Assembly (NCBI RefSeq): GCF_016587415.1
Contig: NZ_BNJI01000001.1
Span: forward strand, 3,821,501-3,885,500
DNA length: 64,000 bases
Reading direction: 5' to 3'
Source of the DNA: Ktedonobacter sp. SOSP1-85
GTDB lineage: Bacteria > Chloroflexota > Ktedonobacteria > Ktedonobacterales > Ktedonobacteraceae
Of this stretch, positions 46,892-55,362 are shown piece by piece. The notes below the pieces were generated by a model. The model was not told where the DNA came from. It worked only from the letters and a program-made list of their open reading frames with translations, and made no database searches. A program made the position numbers and the translations under genes. How positions within the stretch are numbered: the first letter of the stretch is position 1; each line of letters begins with the position of its first letter.

Positions 46892-48747
46892 TTATGTTGA
46901 ACCTGGTAGATGCTGATGTCATAGAAGTGTGCACGCTCAACGGAGTGCTTGAGGGCCTGCTGGAGGATGGAGCTGCCACCTCTAACTTCCTGGATCATAT
47001 TGAGATGGAGAATGACATCGGGATCGACAAGAATGTAGTCAATATTCTGCCAGTTGTCCTTGAGCTGGTCATGATAGATGGATGGATCAGTGGCAACGTT
47101 AAAGAAGAGTTGCGCTTTCGGAAAGGGGGAATGCGCTCCCACGGCCTCGCCCCCGCTCACGCTCATATCCACAAAGTACTGGGGTGGAATGACGACAACT
47201 GTATTGCGAGGCAGGTGCTCACGCATCCAATCCATGGCCTGGCGCTGCTCCTGTGCATAGTCGTGGGTATAGATGGGCTGGGCATGCAGGATATCATAGG
47301 GGACTATGGCCGCGATGGCAAGCAGGACCAGGATACCCTGCAAAAGGGGTAAGTGCGTGGCCTGGCTTATCCAGCGCGCCAGCGTAGCGCAGGCGAAGGC
47401 GCAGTTCATGGCTACGAGAGGAATGAGCGGGATAATGTAGTAGGGAAAGACGACCCCTCCACGAATGAAGAGCAGCCAGAAGCTGAGTGCCAGCAGGGAG
47501 AGGAGTAACTGATTGCGCTGGCGGAAGCCAAACACCAGGTTAAACACGGGCGCTACAATACTCATGACGACCAGGAGACTATCCAGCCCCATCCACTGGC
47601 TGAAGCTGGTGCCCAGGCTGCCTTCGCCCTGGGTCCGTTTTGTCTGCTCAAGGATGGTCTGTAACAGGCTCAGGTGCGCGTGGTTATCCCAGGGGAGATG
47701 CCATGCATAGGGGAAGAACTCGCCACGCATCAGGGCCATGAGCATCCAGGCTGAGCAGAGTGCTAGCGTGGTATAGCCAAATGCCACCAGCGCGAACTTG
47801 CGCTGGAAAGGTGTCGTATACAGCCAGACTGCATATAGCATTGCTGGCATAAGGAGGATGAGTACCTCTTTAGAGAGAATGGCTATCCCCAGCGTGAGAG
47901 CAGAGAAGATGATCGCTCGCAGGCGGCTATTACCGGTGACGAGCAGGAAGAGCGAGAGCAAGAACCAGAAGATGGCGATGTTATCGAGGTAGATCTCACG
48001 CTGATAGGTGATACCAAGAGGTGTCAGCGCGAAGATACCCATAGCAAGCAGACCCAGGCTGCGACGTGCCGAGAGGCGGCGTGTTATCAGGTAAACCAGG
48101 AGTGCGCTTCCCAATTTATAGAGTAAGACAATAACGCGCCCCGTATTGAGCGCATTGCCAAAGGCAAAGAAGCCATTGAAGAGTGGAATCCAGGTGGCAA
48201 GCTGGATCCAGCCCGCGGGTGGATGCGCGTAGCCATAAGCATAGGGCATGAGCTGTCCCTGGAGAATGGACCAGGCGCTGGCCATATAGGTGCCCTCGTC
48301 CAGTTCGTAGCGTGGATAGTTGAACATATTATAGGCGTGGGCGAGACCAACTCCAACAAGAACCAGCAGGAGTCCGAGCGTCTCCAGCCAGAGAGGGATT
48401 GGAAAGCGTGATCTTAGCGTTGTGTTGAGCGTGTCCAGGCGCGGCATGCGGCGTGTCTCGCTGGCGGCGATGCGTGTCTGTTGTTGCGGTAGAACCTTGG
48501 GGAGCGCGCTGGTTACCCCGCTTGGCTTGCGCAAGGGGTGGACACGTTGATGTCTGCGATTGACTGTACTGACATAAAAGTTTTCCTGCTTATGTAAGAT
48601 GAGTCGCCCCTGAGGCAAGGAATGGACCTGTGGCTTCTCAGGAGCTTGCCGCTCTGCACCTATACCTGGCCATGGAGTTGTTGGCAGGGACTGCGCCGGG
48701 GTATTTATATGTCTGTTCGCTTGCTGTTGTGTTTCATCTCTTACCAC
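46885..48747 (-). CDS. GT39-type membrane glycosyltransferase
   Basis: A 620-residue protein. A cytoplasmic basic N-terminus of about 110 residues precedes a GT-C fold of about 10-12 membrane helices. The Asp/Glu pair in the first outer loop reads PRYELDEGTYM, and YAHPPAGWIQLATWIPLF follows, as in PMT/ArnT enzymes that transfer a sugar from a polyprenyl-phosphate donor to protein or lipid. The start is a GTG with AGGTGG 7 nt upstream. A GT2 gene lies upstream, so the two may act in the same surface-glycan pathway. Confidence 0.85.
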   Translation of the reverse strand: MVRDETQQQANRHINTPAQSLPTTPWPGIGAERQAPEKPQVHSLPQGRLILHKQENFYVSTVNRRHQRVHPLRKPSGVTSALPKVLPQQQTRIAASETRRMPRLDTLNTTLRSRFPIPLWLETLGLLLVLVGVGLAHAYNMFNYPRYELDEGTYMASAWSILQGQLMPYAYGYAHPPAGWIQLATWIPLFNGFFAFGNALNTGRVIVLLYKLGSALLVYLITRRLSARRSLGLLAMGIFALTPLGITYQREIYLDNIAIFWFLLSLFLLVTGNSRLRAIIFSALTLGIAILSKEVLILLMPAMLYAVWLYTTPFQRKFALVAFGYTTLALCSAWMLMALMRGEFFPYAWHLPWDNHAHLSLLQTILEQTKRTQGEGSLGTSFSQWMGLDSLLVVMSIVAPVFNLVFGFRQRNQLLLSLLALSFWLLFIRGGVVFPYYIIPLIPLVAMNCAFACATLARWISQATHLPLLQGILVLLAIAAIVPYDILHAQPIYTHDYAQEQRQAMDWMREHLPRNTVVVIPPQYFVDMSVSGGEAVGAHSPFPKAQLFFNVATDPSIYHDQLKDNWQNIDYILVDPDVILHLNMIQEVRGGSSILQQALKHSVERAHFYDISIYQVQHKL

Positions 48748-48785
48748 AAATCAACCACCTATCTAATCGGCAAATGCACAGAATT

Positions 48786-48865
48786 TGTAGGGCCCATGCT
48801 GGCATGGACTACCTTGTATGCAGAATGTCGCTTCGCTCGGAGTCCATGCCAGCATGGACCCTACA
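48786..48865. repeat. Family B hairpin, copy 1
   Basis: Arms 48786-48810 and 48841-48865 pair over 25 bp with one mismatch, around a 30-nt loop. The arm TGTAGGGYCCATGCTGGCAT is shared with 51462-51560. The loop contains GTCGCTTCGCTCGG next to the right arm. The second copy has the reverse complement of this next to its left arm, so the two copies are in opposite orientation. Confidence 0.7.
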
Positions 48866-48873
48866 GAGGATAT

Positions 48874-50166
48874 TCAAGTCTCGGGCTGGATTCTGGCTAT
48901 CTCTTTCGACCTATGCTGACCAATATGGGCCGTTTTCTCCCAATTAGTCGCGCCCTGAAGAAAGCGGGAGACCGCGCGCAGGGCGCCCAGGCCTAGAAGA
49001 AACTGGTAGGGAACCGAGGCGAAAAGCATGATAGCAGCCTCGCGTATACTCCATGAACGCCCATGCGCTTTAAGAAACTCATACAGCCCTGCCTGGTCGA
49101 TAAAGATGCCCATGATAAAGATGTAGAGCGGCAAGAACGTCAATAAAGATATCCAGAGAGGTAATTTAATAAAGAAAAAGGTGAGCAGCGAAACTGGGAT
49201 GAGCAGGGTAAAGAATGCTTGTACCTCTGGGAGCACCAGGACATAGAAAGCGAGCAGGCGTTGGTAGGGACGCTCCAGTTTTAGCCACTCGCCTTTGAAG
49301 AGAATCTGGATAAAGCCCTGGTTCCAGCGAGTCCGTTGCTTGATAAACTGCTCAATAGTGTGGGGGGTCTCCTCGCGTGTCACAAACTCATCGTCGTAAA
49401 TGACGCGCATGCGTGCGTGGGAGAGCGCCAGGCGAATGCCCAGGTCGGCATCTTCGGTCAGGCAGGTCTCGTCCCAGCCACCCAGAGTCTCCATCAGTTC
49501 GCGTCGGACGAAGACGGTATTGCCACCAAGGGGCGTCATGCCTACGTTGGCGAAGAAATGCAGGGAGGATTTAAACCAGAAGAAGTATTCGAGAACATTA
49601 AGGAAGCAGAACCACTTCGTGTTGTGGTTCATTAATTGAACCCCACTCTGGACCACGTCGACGTCATCAGTAAGCATCGTGGTATTGATAATGTTGAGGA
49701 TATCCGGGTGAGGCTCATCCTCGGCATCAAAAATCGTCACGACATCGCCGCGTGCGACCTGGAGCGCGAGGTTGAGTCCATGCGGTTTATTGATGGGTTT
49801 GTCATTAAAGACCAGGAGTTGTACATTGGGGTCACCTAATTCATCGATCTTGGCCTGGGCTTCGGTAATGGTGTTGGGATCGTCCTCGCGACAGATGGCG
49901 ATAATTTGTAATAAATCTTTGGGATAGTTGAGATCATAGATTTTCTGCATTGTTTCGCGTAGGACTTCTTCCTCGTGGCGCGCCGGCAGCAGAATAGTAA
50001 AGGTCAGGCAGGGATCGAGGTAGACGGTCGGGGCGCTATTGAGCCAGGCATGTTCTGGCGTTTCCCAGATGAAGAGACGCAACCGAATATTGAAAATGGC
50101 TTGTATGGCCATAATAAACGCAATAAGTAGATAGACACCTTCGAGAATGGTAATAAGAATGCTCAA
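48874..50166 (-). CDS. GT2-family membrane glycosyltransferase
   Basis: A 430-residue processive-type GT2 enzyme, similar in layout to cellulose/hyaluronan synthases or NodC. One N-terminal membrane helix, then the catalytic domain: FTILLPARHEEEVLRETM, VTIFDAEDEPHPDIL (DxD-like), TEDADLGIRLALSHARMRV (catalytic Asp) and the acceptor/translocation motif QRTRWNQGFIQ. Three to four C-terminal helices follow. The start is TTG with CGGAGAAAGAAC upstream. It precedes the GT39-like gene. Confidence 0.9.
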   Translation of the reverse strand: MSILITILEGVYLLIAFIMAIQAIFNIRLRLFIWETPEHAWLNSAPTVYLDPCLTFTILLPARHEEEVLRETMQKIYDLNYPKDLLQIIAICREDDPNTITEAQAKIDELGDPNVQLLVFNDKPINKPHGLNLALQVARGDVVTIFDAEDEPHPDILNIINTTMLTDDVDVVQSGVQLMNHNTKWFCFLNVLEYFFWFKSSLHFFANVGMTPLGGNTVFVRRELMETLGGWDETCLTEDADLGIRLALSHARMRVIYDDEFVTREETPHTIEQFIKQRTRWNQGFIQILFKGEWLKLERPYQRLLAFYVLVLPEVQAFFTLLIPVSLLTFFFIKLPLWISLLTFLPLYIFIMGIFIDQAGLYEFLKAHGRSWSIREAAIMLFASVPYQFLLGLGALRAVSRFLQGATNWEKTAHIGQHRSKEIARIQPET

Positions 50167-50435
50167 ACGTTCTTTCTCCGCCTAGATATAGAGATAATGC
50201 GCGATAGAGTGTCGTGTATAGCGACACCTGAATATCTAAACGCATTGCTCTAAATAAAGGAACAACATGGGAAAAACGTCATGCTTAAAATGCCTGAAAG
50301 CTAGCTAGAGCGTGCGTTTTATGCCTCACTGATATATAGTAAGTGGGGAGTCTTGCATACCCGTGCTGATTTCGGATAGACTGAAAAGGTGGAGCAGGGG
50401 TGTCCACAATAGGCCTTTACAAAGGAGTTAAGCAG

Positions 50436-51422
50436 TTGAGTATGGCGCAAGGTCTGCAAGTAGTCAGTACATTTCCTTTTTCCCCCGCCTCACAGGCTGT
50501 GTTAAGCGAGGCTGCGGGTAAGGAGATCTTATGCCTTAGTGATAGTGATGAGTTTGAAGCGAGCCTGGGCGAGGCCGATGTGCTTTGTGCCTACAAAGTA
50601 CCCACGAATTGGCGCGAACTGGCGCCGCGCTTACGCTGGTTGCAGGCGTCGGGAGCCGGTGTGGATGGTCTGCGCATAAGTGGTATCCTGGCGGCCGATA
50701 GTGGGGTACAGGTCACAACGGCGGTGGGTATCCATGCCACCACCATTGGCGAGTACGTGTTCGCGAGTATGCTTATGTATAATCGCTCCTGGCCCACGAT
50801 GGTGCGTTTACAGGATCAGCGCATATGGCCACGAAGCGCGAACTGGTATAAACTGGGGGGACGCGAACTGGCGGGACAGACGCTAGGGATTATTGGTCTG
50901 GGGAGTATTGGTCAGCGCGTGGCCTTCCTGGGCCAGGCTTTTGGCATGCGGGTCCTGGCAACCAGGCGCACGGTACAGGCGGGAGCGCATCAGGAGCATG
51001 TAGATCAGCTTTATCCTATGACGCAGTTGCATGCTATGCTAAGCGAGTGCGATTATGCCGTGGTTGCTGTTCCATTGACGGCCGAGACTGAGCACCTGCT
51101 GGGTGAGGCCGAGTTTCAAGCGATGCGCCAGCATGCCTACCTGGTCAATGTAGCGCGTGGGCGCGTGGTGGATGAGCGGGCGCTTGTCAGGGCGTTGCGC
51201 GAGGGATGGATTGGAGGCGCGGGCCTGGATGTAACCGAAGAAGAGCCTTTGCCTGCCGAGAGTCCCTTGTATACGTTAGCGAATGTCATTCTGACCCCTC
51301 ACATCTCGGGCGAGAGCGTGCATTATGACCAGCGTCTCGCAACGCTCTTCGCGGAAAACTTGCGGCGCTATCGAGCGGGCCAGCCACTACAGAATAGATA
51401 TGATCCCGCACGTGGGTATTAG
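50436..51422 (+). CDS. D-isomer specific 2-hydroxyacid dehydrogenase family protein
   Basis: About 328 residues. The NAD-binding GLGSIGQRVAFLGQAFG, catalytic Arg in VNVARGRVVDERAL, Glu in GLDVTEEEPLP and His in LTPHISGES are present, so it should reduce or oxidise a 2-hydroxy acid. AAGGAG lies 8 nt before a TTG at 50436 and 14 nt before the ATG at 50442, so the TTG may be the true start. The gene is alone, followed by the family B repeat at 51462. Confidence 0.9.
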   Translation: MSMAQGLQVVSTFPFSPASQAVLSEAAGKEILCLSDSDEFEASLGEADVLCAYKVPTNWRELAPRLRWLQASGAGVDGLRISGILAADSGVQVTTAVGIHATTIGEYVFASMLMYNRSWPTMVRLQDQRIWPRSANWYKLGGRELAGQTLGIIGLGSIGQRVAFLGQAFGMRVLATRRTVQAGAHQEHVDQLYPMTQLHAMLSECDYAVVAVPLTAETEHLLGEAEFQAMRQHAYLVNVARGRVVDERALVRALREGWIGGAGLDVTEEEPLPAESPLYTLANVILTPHISGESVHYDQRLATLFAENLRRYRAGQPLQNRYDPARGY

Positions 51423-51461
51423 CTGGTGAATTCACTAAATAGCTGAAAGCAAGCACAGCGC

Positions 51462-51560
51462 CTGTAGGGTCCATGCTGGCATGGACTCCGAGCGAAGCGA
51501 CCATCCCAGCGCTAGAGTGTCGGCCTGCGGGCAAAGTCCATGCCAGCATGGACCCTACAG
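51462..51560. repeat. Family B hairpin, copy 2
   Basis: Arms 51462-51487 and 51535-51560 pair perfectly over 26 bp, around a 47-nt loop. CCGAGCGAAGCGAC follows the left arm, the reverse complement of the loop part in copy 1. It lies about 40 nt after the dehydrogenase stop and 50 nt before the DUF3090 gene. Confidence 0.7.
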
Positions 51561-51610
51561 ATGTGGCGAATACACCATTAATTAGTTCATTTAGAAGGAA
51601 GAGGGCTTGT

Positions 51611-52204
51611 ATGAGCAATGATCTTGGCCGCATCGAGACACTCGGTGCGGATGCAGTGGGTATGCCGGGGCAGCGACGTTTCCGACTCTATGCCAGGAGT
51701 GGGCGTGGATCAGCGGTTGTGTGGATGGAGAAGGAACATTTGCGCACCCTTGCCGAGACTCTGGAACGTATTCTCGGTGCGATTGCGGACGGCGAGGTCT
51801 TGCGCCTTGAGGCGCGTCCAGGGGGCTTGCCATCTCCCACGGGAATGCCAGGAGATTTTCCGCTTACGCCAACATACGATTTTCAGGTAGGGCAGATGAA
51901 GCTCAACTTTGATGAGCATAATGAAATGTTTCTGCTGAGCCTGGCCCCAATGGAGATTATTGAGGAGCGCGGGGAGCCGCAGGCGCTCATTCTAGAGGAC
52001 GAAGCGGTTGTGCTGCGTTTCTCACCCCAGGAGGCCTTAGAACTCTCAAATGAGATTGGCCTGGTGGTGGCCGCGGGTCGCCCGGTCTGCCCCTTCTGCC
52101 ATATGCCCCTGGATGGTGGTCCCCATGCCTGTGTCAAGCAGAACGGACACCATAAGATTGTGCAGATGGAGATTCAGGATATCGATGAGGATGAAGAAGA
52201 GTAA
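51611..52204 (+). CDS. DUF3090 family protein
   Basis: A 197-residue protein with the DUF3090 pattern: RRFRLYARSGRGSAVVWMEK, a helix LRTLAETLERILG, then MEIIEERGEPQALILEDEAV and the C-terminal zinc-binding CPFCHMPLDGGPHACVKQNG, followed by an acidic tail. Function is unknown; it is common in Actinobacteria and Chloroflexota, sometimes near an MSMEG_4193-type phosphatase gene, which is not found here. Its stop lies within the terminator at 52195. Confidence 0.88.
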   Translation: MSNDLGRIETLGADAVGMPGQRRFRLYARSGRGSAVVWMEKEHLRTLAETLERILGAIADGEVLRLEARPGGLPSPTGMPGDFPLTPTYDFQVGQMKLNFDEHNEMFLLSLAPMEIIEERGEPQALILEDEAVVLRFSPQEALELSNEIGLVVAAGRPVCPFCHMPLDGGPHACVKQNGHHKIVQMEIQDIDEDEEE

Positions 52205-52234
52205 GAGCGCGTCACTGTGCGCTCTTACTCTTCT
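52195..52234 (+). terminator. Terminator of DUF3090 gene, 16-bp stem
   Basis: Arms AGAAGAGTAAGAGCGC (52195-52210) and 52219-52234 pair perfectly with an 8-nt loop; TTT follows. The left arm includes the DUF3090 stop codon. Confidence 0.75.
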
Positions 52235-52260
52235 TTTATCGACTACCTGAATAGCGAGCA

Positions 52261-52665
52261 TTACTCAATACAAAGGTATTTATTCGCTTTTTGGAGATAC
52301 GTCTCTTCGTTTGCCTCGATCATAAGCTTGTGCAGTACCACTAAATCGCTATCGGGCAGCGATTCCACGGGTTGTAGGCAGAGACGCATGATCGCGCGAC
52401 CATGTTCGAACACCTGCACATAGCCACTATGGCGTGGTACACGATACACGCGATGCGGAGCCGTAGGGCTTGGGATTTCCAGGTACCCATACCAGAAGAG
52501 CTGCCGAAATTGCTCGTGGGTGAGGAGATCGCGCAGCAAGTGACTAGCTCTACGCTCCGCTCGTGACCATCCCTTCACATAGGGCTGAAAAATCAGCCAG
52601 AGTATGGGAGAGATGGCCAGGGCAATTGCGAGCCAATATAGGGCCGTCAGGATATGGGGTACCAA
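52261..52665 (-). CDS. Hypothetical protein with N-terminal membrane helix
   Basis: A 134-residue protein. One membrane helix (TALYWLAIALAISPILWLIF) is followed by a soluble domain with WSRAERRASHLLRDLLTHEQ and a Tyr/Pro-rich strand region (YLEIPSPTAPHRVYRVPR). It lies 2 nt after the gene at 52668 and is its operon partner. No family recognised. Confidence 0.65.
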   Translation of the reverse strand: MVPHILTALYWLAIALAISPILWLIFQPYVKGWSRAERRASHLLRDLLTHEQFRQLFWYGYLEIPSPTAPHRVYRVPRHSGYVQVFEHGRAIMRLCLQPVESLPDSDLVVLHKLMIEANEETYLQKANKYLCIE

Positions 52666-52667
52666 GT

Positions 52668-52913
52668 TTATCCACCAACCACTCTTGGCACTAGAACGAT
52701 TTGTTCCGCGGTGGCATCAAAGGCTTCGATGCGTTCGGCTGGTTTGCCGGGATCGAGGCGGAAAGCGGTCGCGCCTCGTGCACGCTCTTGGGCAAAAATG
52801 CGCTCGGCTTCTTGAATTGCAGCCACGGCTTCAGTATCACCCGCGAGAACTTTCTGCTCGTCCCAGGTGAGACGGTCGTCACCACGCCGTGACATCACCC
52901 GTAACATACCCAC
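52668..52913 (-). CDS. Small hypothetical protein
   Basis: An 81-residue soluble protein. SRRGDDRLTWDEQKVLAGDT near the N-terminus and EAVAAIQEAERIFAQERARG are helical and charged; the C-terminus (FDATAEQIVLVPRVVGG) is beta-like. GGAGGAACGACT lies just before a GTG at 52913, taken as the start; ATG at 52907 is the alternative. It is first in a two-gene unit. Confidence 0.65.
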   Translation of the reverse strand: MGMLRVMSRRGDDRLTWDEQKVLAGDTEAVAAIQEAERIFAQERARGATAFRLDPGKPAERIEAFDATAEQIVLVPRVVGG

Positions 52914-53550
52914 AGTCGTTCCTCCTTCGTAGTCTACGCCATTTTTGGATGGCAGCTTCCAACGAATGTCGTGGAACAACCTTGGCGTCCGTTAGCAAAC
53001 GGTGAGGGCGTGGTATATCTCAATGAGCACATGAGCAAATGAGCATATATAGCTCGTCGCTCGTCGCTCGCCCTCGCATTGCTGGTTGTTCCTCCTGGCG
53101 CAGGAGCCCATGGAAATCTTACATGGGGAGGAAGCGCCCATACTCCTTGTGTGCGTGCCTTGCTAGTTGTCCATGTATAACAAGTATACCAGAGCACCCT
53201 ACAGACAACCGGGACAAGCTTCAGGCAGGCGTTGATGGAAACACTTCCCTGCGTGCTGTATAAGAGGCACGCATAGTTCCGACTCCCGGTTTGATCCCCA
53301 GGCTTGAGGTTAGCCGACGCGCTACGACATACAACATTAGTATACGATACGCGGTGAAGCACAATGCATGAAACATGCTGTAATACTATTGTACGTGAAT
53401 ACCCTTCATTCGTCAATCTTTTGCGCTTGCCTGTCGTCTTAAATGCTCGCTTGCTGCACCTGTTTTCGCGCCTGCGGCACTCGGGGATATAGTGTGTATG
53501 GTGGCTGGGCCTGGCTCCGCCACCATACACACTATATCCCTTATGTCTTT
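52914..53550. other. Long intergenic region, no gene supported
   Basis: About 640 nt with no believable gene: a 215-codon frame on the minus strand has no ribosome site, overlaps the zinc-ribbon gene and runs through a perfect hairpin. Short tandem repeats occur near 53055 (CTCGTCGCTCGTCGCTCG), and AT-rich TATAC boxes near 53165-53185 could serve the leftward unit as promoter. The hairpin at 53484 is listed separately. Confidence 0.4.
53484..53540. terminator. Long perfect hairpin, 22-bp stem
   Basis: Arms 53484-53505 and 53519-53540 pair perfectly with a 13-nt loop. It is placed 10 nt after the stop of the zinc-ribbon gene at 53551, and a T4 run follows on the plus strand only. Confidence 0.65.
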
Positions 53551-54306
53551 TTAGACGGCGTTTTGGAGCTTTGTGCCGCATTCAGGACAGAAACGGGTTC
53601 CTGGTGCCAGGGATTGCGCACACTGTGGGCAGGTTACTTCCTGGGCGGGAATCCGTGTACCGCAGTCCTGGCAAAATTTGCCTGCGGCGCCCGGGCGGCG
53701 ACAATTGGGGCAGGCTACAGTCTGTGCCCTCTGGAAAGCCAGGGCAGCTGGAGGTTGGTAGGGCGGACTTCCAGGAGGGAGGGCTTGCTGCTGAGGGGAA
53801 GCAAGGAGGTCGGGCGTCGCGGCTGAGGGAATAGCCGCGACATTGAAGTGGGGCGCGTGATACTGCTCTTCAATCTGCTTACGCTGAGCCTCGACATTGA
53901 GTTCATGTTGAAACTGGGAGCCATCCGCTTTCAAATCGGGGGCACAGTGCGTGCAGAGGTTAAGCTGAACATTAAAGCAACGCATACAAACGGTCTGGTG
54001 ACAGCGTGGGCAGGTATGAAAATTATGTTGGATCTCACCCCATGAGCGTTGGAGAGCGCCAGCCTGTTCCGTATGCCACTGGCTACCATAGATTTTCTGG
54101 CCAGCTTCAGCGGCACGCCCCCAGAAACCATTGAGCAAACCAATACCAATATCCATAACATTGCTGGCCGTGCTCACAGAAGAGCGGATAGGCTGGGTGT
54201 CTATCTGCCAGTAACAGCTCTGGCAGGTAAAACGAAAGGCGAAGTAGCCCTGAGACTGATTGCTCATGTCCTGGTAAATGTTGGGAACCACATAATGCTG
54301 CGACAT
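53551..54306 (-). CDS. Zinc-ribbon protein, multi-Cys
   Basis: A 251-residue cytoplasmic protein with four to five CxxC zinc sites: CQSC (near 28), CPRC...CMRC and CTHC (residues 97-120), then a C-terminal double zinc ribbon CPNCRR-CQDCG and CPQC-CPECG. A Gln/Pro-rich linker joins the two parts. The double ribbon resembles DZR modules of signalling or scaffold proteins. It is 15 nt after the DegV gene and possibly co-transcribed. Unknown function. Confidence 0.8.
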   Translation of the reverse strand: MSQHYVVPNIYQDMSNQSQGYFAFRFTCQSCYWQIDTQPIRSSVSTASNVMDIGIGLLNGFWGRAAEAGQKIYGSQWHTEQAGALQRSWGEIQHNFHTCPRCHQTVCMRCFNVQLNLCTHCAPDLKADGSQFQHELNVEAQRKQIEEQYHAPHFNVAAIPSAATPDLLASPQQQALPPGSPPYQPPAALAFQRAQTVACPNCRRPGAAGKFCQDCGTRIPAQEVTCPQCAQSLAPGTRFCPECGTKLQNAV

Positions 54307-54321
54307 GCTGTCACCTCAAAA

Positions 54322-55167
54322 TTATTTGGCTGTTACTACCGAGATCGCGGCCGTACCAGGACCGGTATGTGTGCCTAGCGCTGCGCCTAGCTTCCAGATG
54401 GCAATATCGCCAGAATAGACGGGCTTAAGGGCCTCCGATAGCTGTTGCCCAACCTCTTCACTGGACTCAGCAATGGCCAGATATTCGATTGGGCCTAGCT
54501 CCTGAAGAATCTGCGCGACGCGGGCATACGCCTTGCCGCGGGTGCGGGCGCGCTCAACAGGAATGACGACCCCCTCCTTCAGGGAGATGATGGGTTTAAT
54601 GTTGAGCACATTGCCCAGCATCGCTGTTGCGCCACCAATACGCCCACCGCGCCTGACATACTCTAAGGTATCGAGAACTGCGAAGATGCGTGTCCGCTCC
54701 AGGCGATCGACGAGGTGCGCTTTTATCTCTTCAAGCCCCAGGCCTGCCTGTGCCTCTTCCGCGGCCTTAATTACGGGATAGCCCATACCCACACTAACAC
54801 TCGTAGAATCAACGATCTCAATGGGGATTTTTCGCAGATCTTCTGGCAGGGCGTCGCGCGCGGTACAGGCCGATTGATAGGTGCCGCTTAACTGAGAGGT
54901 GAGATGGACCGAGAGGATGCCGGTTGCGCCTTCTTGAATCAAACGTGTAAAGGTCTCTTGAAAGCGTGCGGGCGCAGGCTGAGATGTGCGAGGTAGCTCT
55001 TTGCTTCCTTGCAGTTTCTGGTAGAATGCCGCGTTATCCATCTCGATATTGTCGAGGTAGGCGTCATCGCCAAAGGCGACAGTAAGTGGCACGATCTCAA
55101 TGCCGAGTGCCTTTGCCTGCTCGATAGGCAGGTCTGAGGTGCTGTCAGTAACGATACGAACGGTCAT
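54322..55167 (-). CDS. DegV family fatty-acid-binding protein (FakB-like)
   Basis: A 281-residue DegV protein that binds a fatty acid and presents its carboxylate to FakA for phosphorylation. IVTDSTSDLP at residues 4-13, the GATGILSVHLTSQLSGTYQS loop, DSTSVSVGMG and RRGGRIGGATAMLGN are the expected lipid-binding motifs. It is downstream of the FakA-like gene, with a 195-nt spacer that has several hairpins, so it is a likely functional partner. Confidence 0.92.
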   Translation of the reverse strand: MTVRIVTDSTSDLPIEQAKALGIEIVPLTVAFGDDAYLDNIEMDNAAFYQKLQGSKELPRTSQPAPARFQETFTRLIQEGATGILSVHLTSQLSGTYQSACTARDALPEDLRKIPIEIVDSTSVSVGMGYPVIKAAEEAQAGLGLEEIKAHLVDRLERTRIFAVLDTLEYVRRGGRIGGATAMLGNVLNIKPIISLKEGVVIPVERARTRGKAYARVAQILQELGPIEYLAIAESSEEVGQQLSEALKPVYSGDIAIWKLGAALGTHTGPGTAAISVVTAK

Positions 55168-55301
55168 ACTGGCCTCCTGGCAGGAAGAAGCGGCGTTCTC
55201 TCATGAGCATCAACTCTGATGAGTGGTGATAGCACTAGAACGCCTGCTGCTGCCTTTGTAGTGTAGTGGATGTAGCTTGAACAGGTAGGTATCTTGCACA
55301 A

Positions 55302-55351
55302 GCACCTGCCTGTAGCAGTCCTGGCATGCCAGGCGCATCGCAGGCAGGTGC
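55302..55351 (-). other. Inverted-repeat region between fakA and degV
   Basis: GCACCTGCCTG (55302-55312) pairs with CAGGCAGGTGC (55341-55351), and inside lies the palindrome CTGGCATGCCAG (55321-55332). It could attenuate degV relative to fakA or end the fakA transcript. Confidence 0.4.
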
Positions 55352-55362
55352 CTGGGGTTCCC

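Noticed and set aside
52934-53581. 215-codon minus-strand frame in the long intergenic region
   Set aside because: No ribosome site, odd composition, overlap with the zinc-ribbon gene and passage through a perfect hairpin.
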